DNA from: Spirochaeta sp. UBA2779 | GTDB lineage: Bacteria > Spirochaetota > Spirochaetia > DSM-2461 | Length of the DNA stretch: 7,273 nt | Assembly: GCA_002352375.1 (NCBI GenBank) | Contig: DEIH01000020.1 | Location: 13,167 to 20,439 of the forward strand | Direction: 5' to 3' | Part shown: piece after piece, positions 5,908-7,273 of the stretch | How positions within the stretch are numbered: the first letter of the stretch is position 1 | Layout: each line of letters starts with the position of its first letter | Notes under the pieces: model-generated | The model's input: only the letters and a program-made list of their open reading frames with translations | What the model was told of the DNA's origin: nothing | Database searches by the model: none | Made by a program: the position numbers and the translations under genes

Positions 5908-6695
5908 TTAATTGAATGAATCCACTGCCGGAGAAGGATTCCAAATGCCACTCCGGCATTCAGAGATGACTTCGGTCCTGGTAATGGGATGCTGACAATA
6001 CCCCCGTCATTTTCAGCCCTCCCGAGAGCCGCAGGGGATACCCCCAGCTCTTCTGAACCGATGATAACCGTACCCGAGAGTGGAAATTCAAATTCAGAAA
6101 TATCGGTTCCTCCCAGTTCCAGAGCGAAGAGGGTTCCGGTGAGAGTCTCCGGAAGTTCTTCCAGAGTTTTAATACCCCATTTAATCCGGTCTACAGCTCC
6201 CATGGAACTGCGCCTGGCCCTAGGATGGTTTGGAGAGCTTCCCTCGGGAGAAAACCAGCACTGCTCCACACCGAAGGCCAGAGACGTTCTCAACACCGAA
6301 CCGGCATTAAAAGGGCTCCTCAGACCCTCCAGATAAACTCGTACAGGAAAAGTCTCATGAGTACTGCCGGAATCGGTATCCCCCGGGCTCTTATCCACGG
6401 CAGCCTCAATATCCCAGTCGGCCCAGTCTCTACCCAGCCTTGAGAGCATACTGTGTCTCAAAGAATTCAAACCTCTTAACAGTTCTTCATCGCTGAAAAA
6501 TAGCTGAACGGCCTTCCCCTGTATTGAGTCCCCCCAGAAGTCATCCTGGGAAATCATTTCCGACAGTCCCTTGAGGTAGGTTGTATCAATTTCTTCACCG
6601 GAAAAAAGCTCGTTCTCAAAATCTCTGAGTAGGATAACAGTCTTCCGGCGGCGGGTTCCGTCCTTCAGGGATAAAAGTTTACGAAGGGTAATCAG
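5898..6695 (-). CDS. SPOUT-class (TrmH/SpoU family) RNA methyltransferase, probable CTG start
   Basis: This is an S-adenosylmethionine-dependent 2'-O-ribose methyltransferase acting on tRNA or rRNA; the target is not predictable. From the proposed CTG (6695-6693) it has 265 residues. The three SPOUT motifs are clear: LRSPFNAGSVLRTS (125-138, with Asn130 and Arg136), IIGSEELGVSP (211-221), and SIPLPGPKSSLNAGVAFG (235-252), which form the deep-knot cofactor site. The first ATG is at 6557, but the same frame stays open upstream and gives a coherent basic segment, ITLRKLLSLKDGTRRRK (2-18), reaching a CTG that overlaps the preceding stop as CTGA. No ATG, GTG or TTG lies between, so a standard gene finder would call the shorter 219-residue form. 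An AAGGGA at 9 bases from ATG 6557 keeps internal initiation possible. The 3' end overlaps the convergent glutaredoxin gene by 10 bases. Confidence 0.88.
   Translation of the reverse strand: MITLRKLLSLKDGTRRRKTVILLRDFENELFSGEEIDTTYLKGLSEMISQDDFWGDSIQGKAVQLFFSDEELLRGLNSLRHSMLSRLGRDWADWDIEAAVDKSPGDTDSGSTHETFPVRVYLEGLRSPFNAGSVLRTSLAFGVEQCWFSPEGSSPNHPRARRSSMGAVDRIKWGIKTLEELPETLTGTLFALELGGTDISEFEFPLSGTVIIGSEELGVSPAALGRAENDGGIVSIPLPGPKSSLNAGVAFGILLRQWIHSINQR
5926..5958. repeat. Inverted repeat beyond the glutaredoxin stop, inside the methyltransferase 3' end
   Basis: TGCCGGAG (5926-5933) and CTCCGGCA (5951-5958) are exact inverted copies separated by 17 bases, starting 18 bases after the glutaredoxin stop. 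It could act as a plus-strand stem that slows or ends transcription in a convergent gene pair. There is no T run after it on either strand, and it lies within coding sequence, so chance is quite possible. Confidence 0.35.
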
Positions 6696-7273
6696 GACGA
6701 AAGATCCAGTATCTCTCTGAATACCCCTTCGTTCAGATCCGGACGTTCAGCCCCCAGGATATCTACGGCCCATGTGGAGGCCTGCAGAACATCAGAGAAT
6801 TCTGCCCCCAGCTCCCGAAGCCTGCCGGGAAGTTCCAGACGGCCGAACAGGGAACGAACTTCTTCGGCAGGACTGTCCGATGCATCTTCAGCTGATTCGG
6901 CGAGTAAACCCGCCAGTTCTTTAAATTTTGGGGAACCGGCATACAGGGGGGACTCAAGCACCCAGGCCAGAAGCACCGCCGCAACACCAGCCTTGGATGT
7001 TTCCGAAGCGGCTGATACAGCCCAGGAAAGTATCGTCCCCGGACCGAGGCCTGTTAAACCTGTGGAAAATGCTGCCAGTACCGCTGTTTCAGCTTCACGA
7101 ATTCGATAATCAGGATCTACTGCTTTCTCTTTTACTTCTCTGAGTAATCCGGCTGCAGTTCTGATTGCGGACCGGGCCTGTATATCAGAGAAAAAGTCCG
7201 AACGAGGGGAAAGAAACGCTTCAACGGCTGAAAAAAGCAGCGAGGCCATAGACAGAGCCGAGACCCGCACCGG
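6692..7273 (-). CDS. Iron-containing alcohol dehydrogenase-fold protein lacking metal ligands (5' end outside window)
   Basis: The frame is open to the right edge, so the N-terminus is missing. A GTG at 7270 lies mid-domain and is probably not the start. Numbering from that GTG as residue 1, the 192 residues follow the all-helical C-terminal half of group III (iron-containing) alcohol dehydrogenases: SAVEAFLSPRSDFFSDIQARSAI fits the D-x3-HaiEay region, followed by AETAVLAAFSTGLTGLG, AGVAAVLLAWVLE, and the usual tail LFGRLELPGRLRELGAEFSDV with FREILDL. The four expected metal-ligand positions (Asp, His, His, His) read Ser10, Ser14, Trp83 and Lys93, so metal-dependent dehydrogenase activity is unlikely. 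The coding frame is intact, without stops or frameshift, which argues for a maintained non-catalytic protein. Its TGA overlaps the proposed CTG start of the methyltransferase gene. Confidence 0.78.
   Translation of the reverse strand, partial: PVRVSALSMASLLFSAVEAFLSPRSDFFSDIQARSAIRTAAGLLREVKEKAVDPDYRIREAETAVLAAFSTGLTGLGPGTILSWAVSAASETSKAGVAAVLLAWVLESPLYAGSPKFKELAGLLAESAEDASDSPAEEVRSLFGRLELPGRLRELGAEFSDVLQASTWAVDILGAERPDLNEGVFREILDLSS

Noticed and set aside
5989..6336. A plus-strand open frame of 115 codons inside the methyltransferase gene
   Set aside because: The opposite strand encodes the SPOUT motifs; the plus-strand product is low-complexity and unrecognised.
6774..7109. A plus-strand open frame of 111 codons rich in Ser, Ala and Pro
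   Set aside because: It is the complement of the Ala-rich helical Fe-ADH-like gene and shows no independent signal.
1..7273. CRISPR array, tRNA/rRNA genes, insertion sequences or a multi-gene defence system
   Set aside because: No spaced repeats, RNA gene signatures, transposase motifs or terminal inverted repeats were seen, and all genes have housekeeping-like or stand-alone signalling families.

Overview
The window is a compact, gene-dense bacterial chromosome segment with moderate GC, no mobile elements, no RNA genes, and no gap longer than about 80 bases. The protein set suggests a free-living or anaerobic member of the Spirochaetota (Spirochaeta/Sediminispirochaeta/Treponema-like). The main clue is a small two-helix membrane protein that overlaps the end of lspA and resembles an lspA-adjacent protein I recall from treponemes. 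A LonB-type protease and a large HDOD regulator are compatible with this. The assignment is inference from protein style, not a database result.

Layout. Positions 1-1566 carry a leftward cluster, read in transcription order: a Nif3/DUF34 dinuclear-metal protein, lspA (lipoprotein signal peptidase) and the small membrane protein, which runs off the left edge. From a 76-base divergent region, a LonB-type ATP-dependent protease is read rightward (1643-4033). It is followed by a 493-residue protein joining a GHKL-like ATP-binding region to an HDOD/HD region (4117-5598), and then a glutaredoxin-like protein (5677-5907). The right end is a second leftward unit that converges on the glutaredoxin gene: a truncated iron-containing alcohol dehydrogenase-fold protein (from the right edge to 6692), translationally overlapped with a SPOUT (TrmH/SpoU) RNA methyltransferase (6695-5898).

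How they work together. lspA and its overlapping partner form a membrane/lipoprotein-maturation unit. The Lon-like protease, the HDOD protein and the glutaredoxin look like housekeeping proteostasis, signalling and redox functions. Each of the latter two has its own plausible sigma-70 promoter, so the rightward genes need not be one operon. The methyltransferase acts on RNA.

The most noteworthy points are: (1) the methyltransferase reading frame continues 46 codons above its first ATG, up to a CTG that overlaps the upstream stop as CTGA, suggesting a non-canonical start; (2) the Fe-ADH-fold protein has replaced all four expected metal-ligand positions and looks like a pseudoenzyme; (3) the HDOD protein combines an ATP-binding region with an HD site that retains its histidines; (4) the two divergent genes at about 1.57-1.65 kb lack Shine-Dalgarno sequences and have -10-like boxes almost touching their start codons, suggesting leaderless transcripts. 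I found no clear new multi-gene system here.
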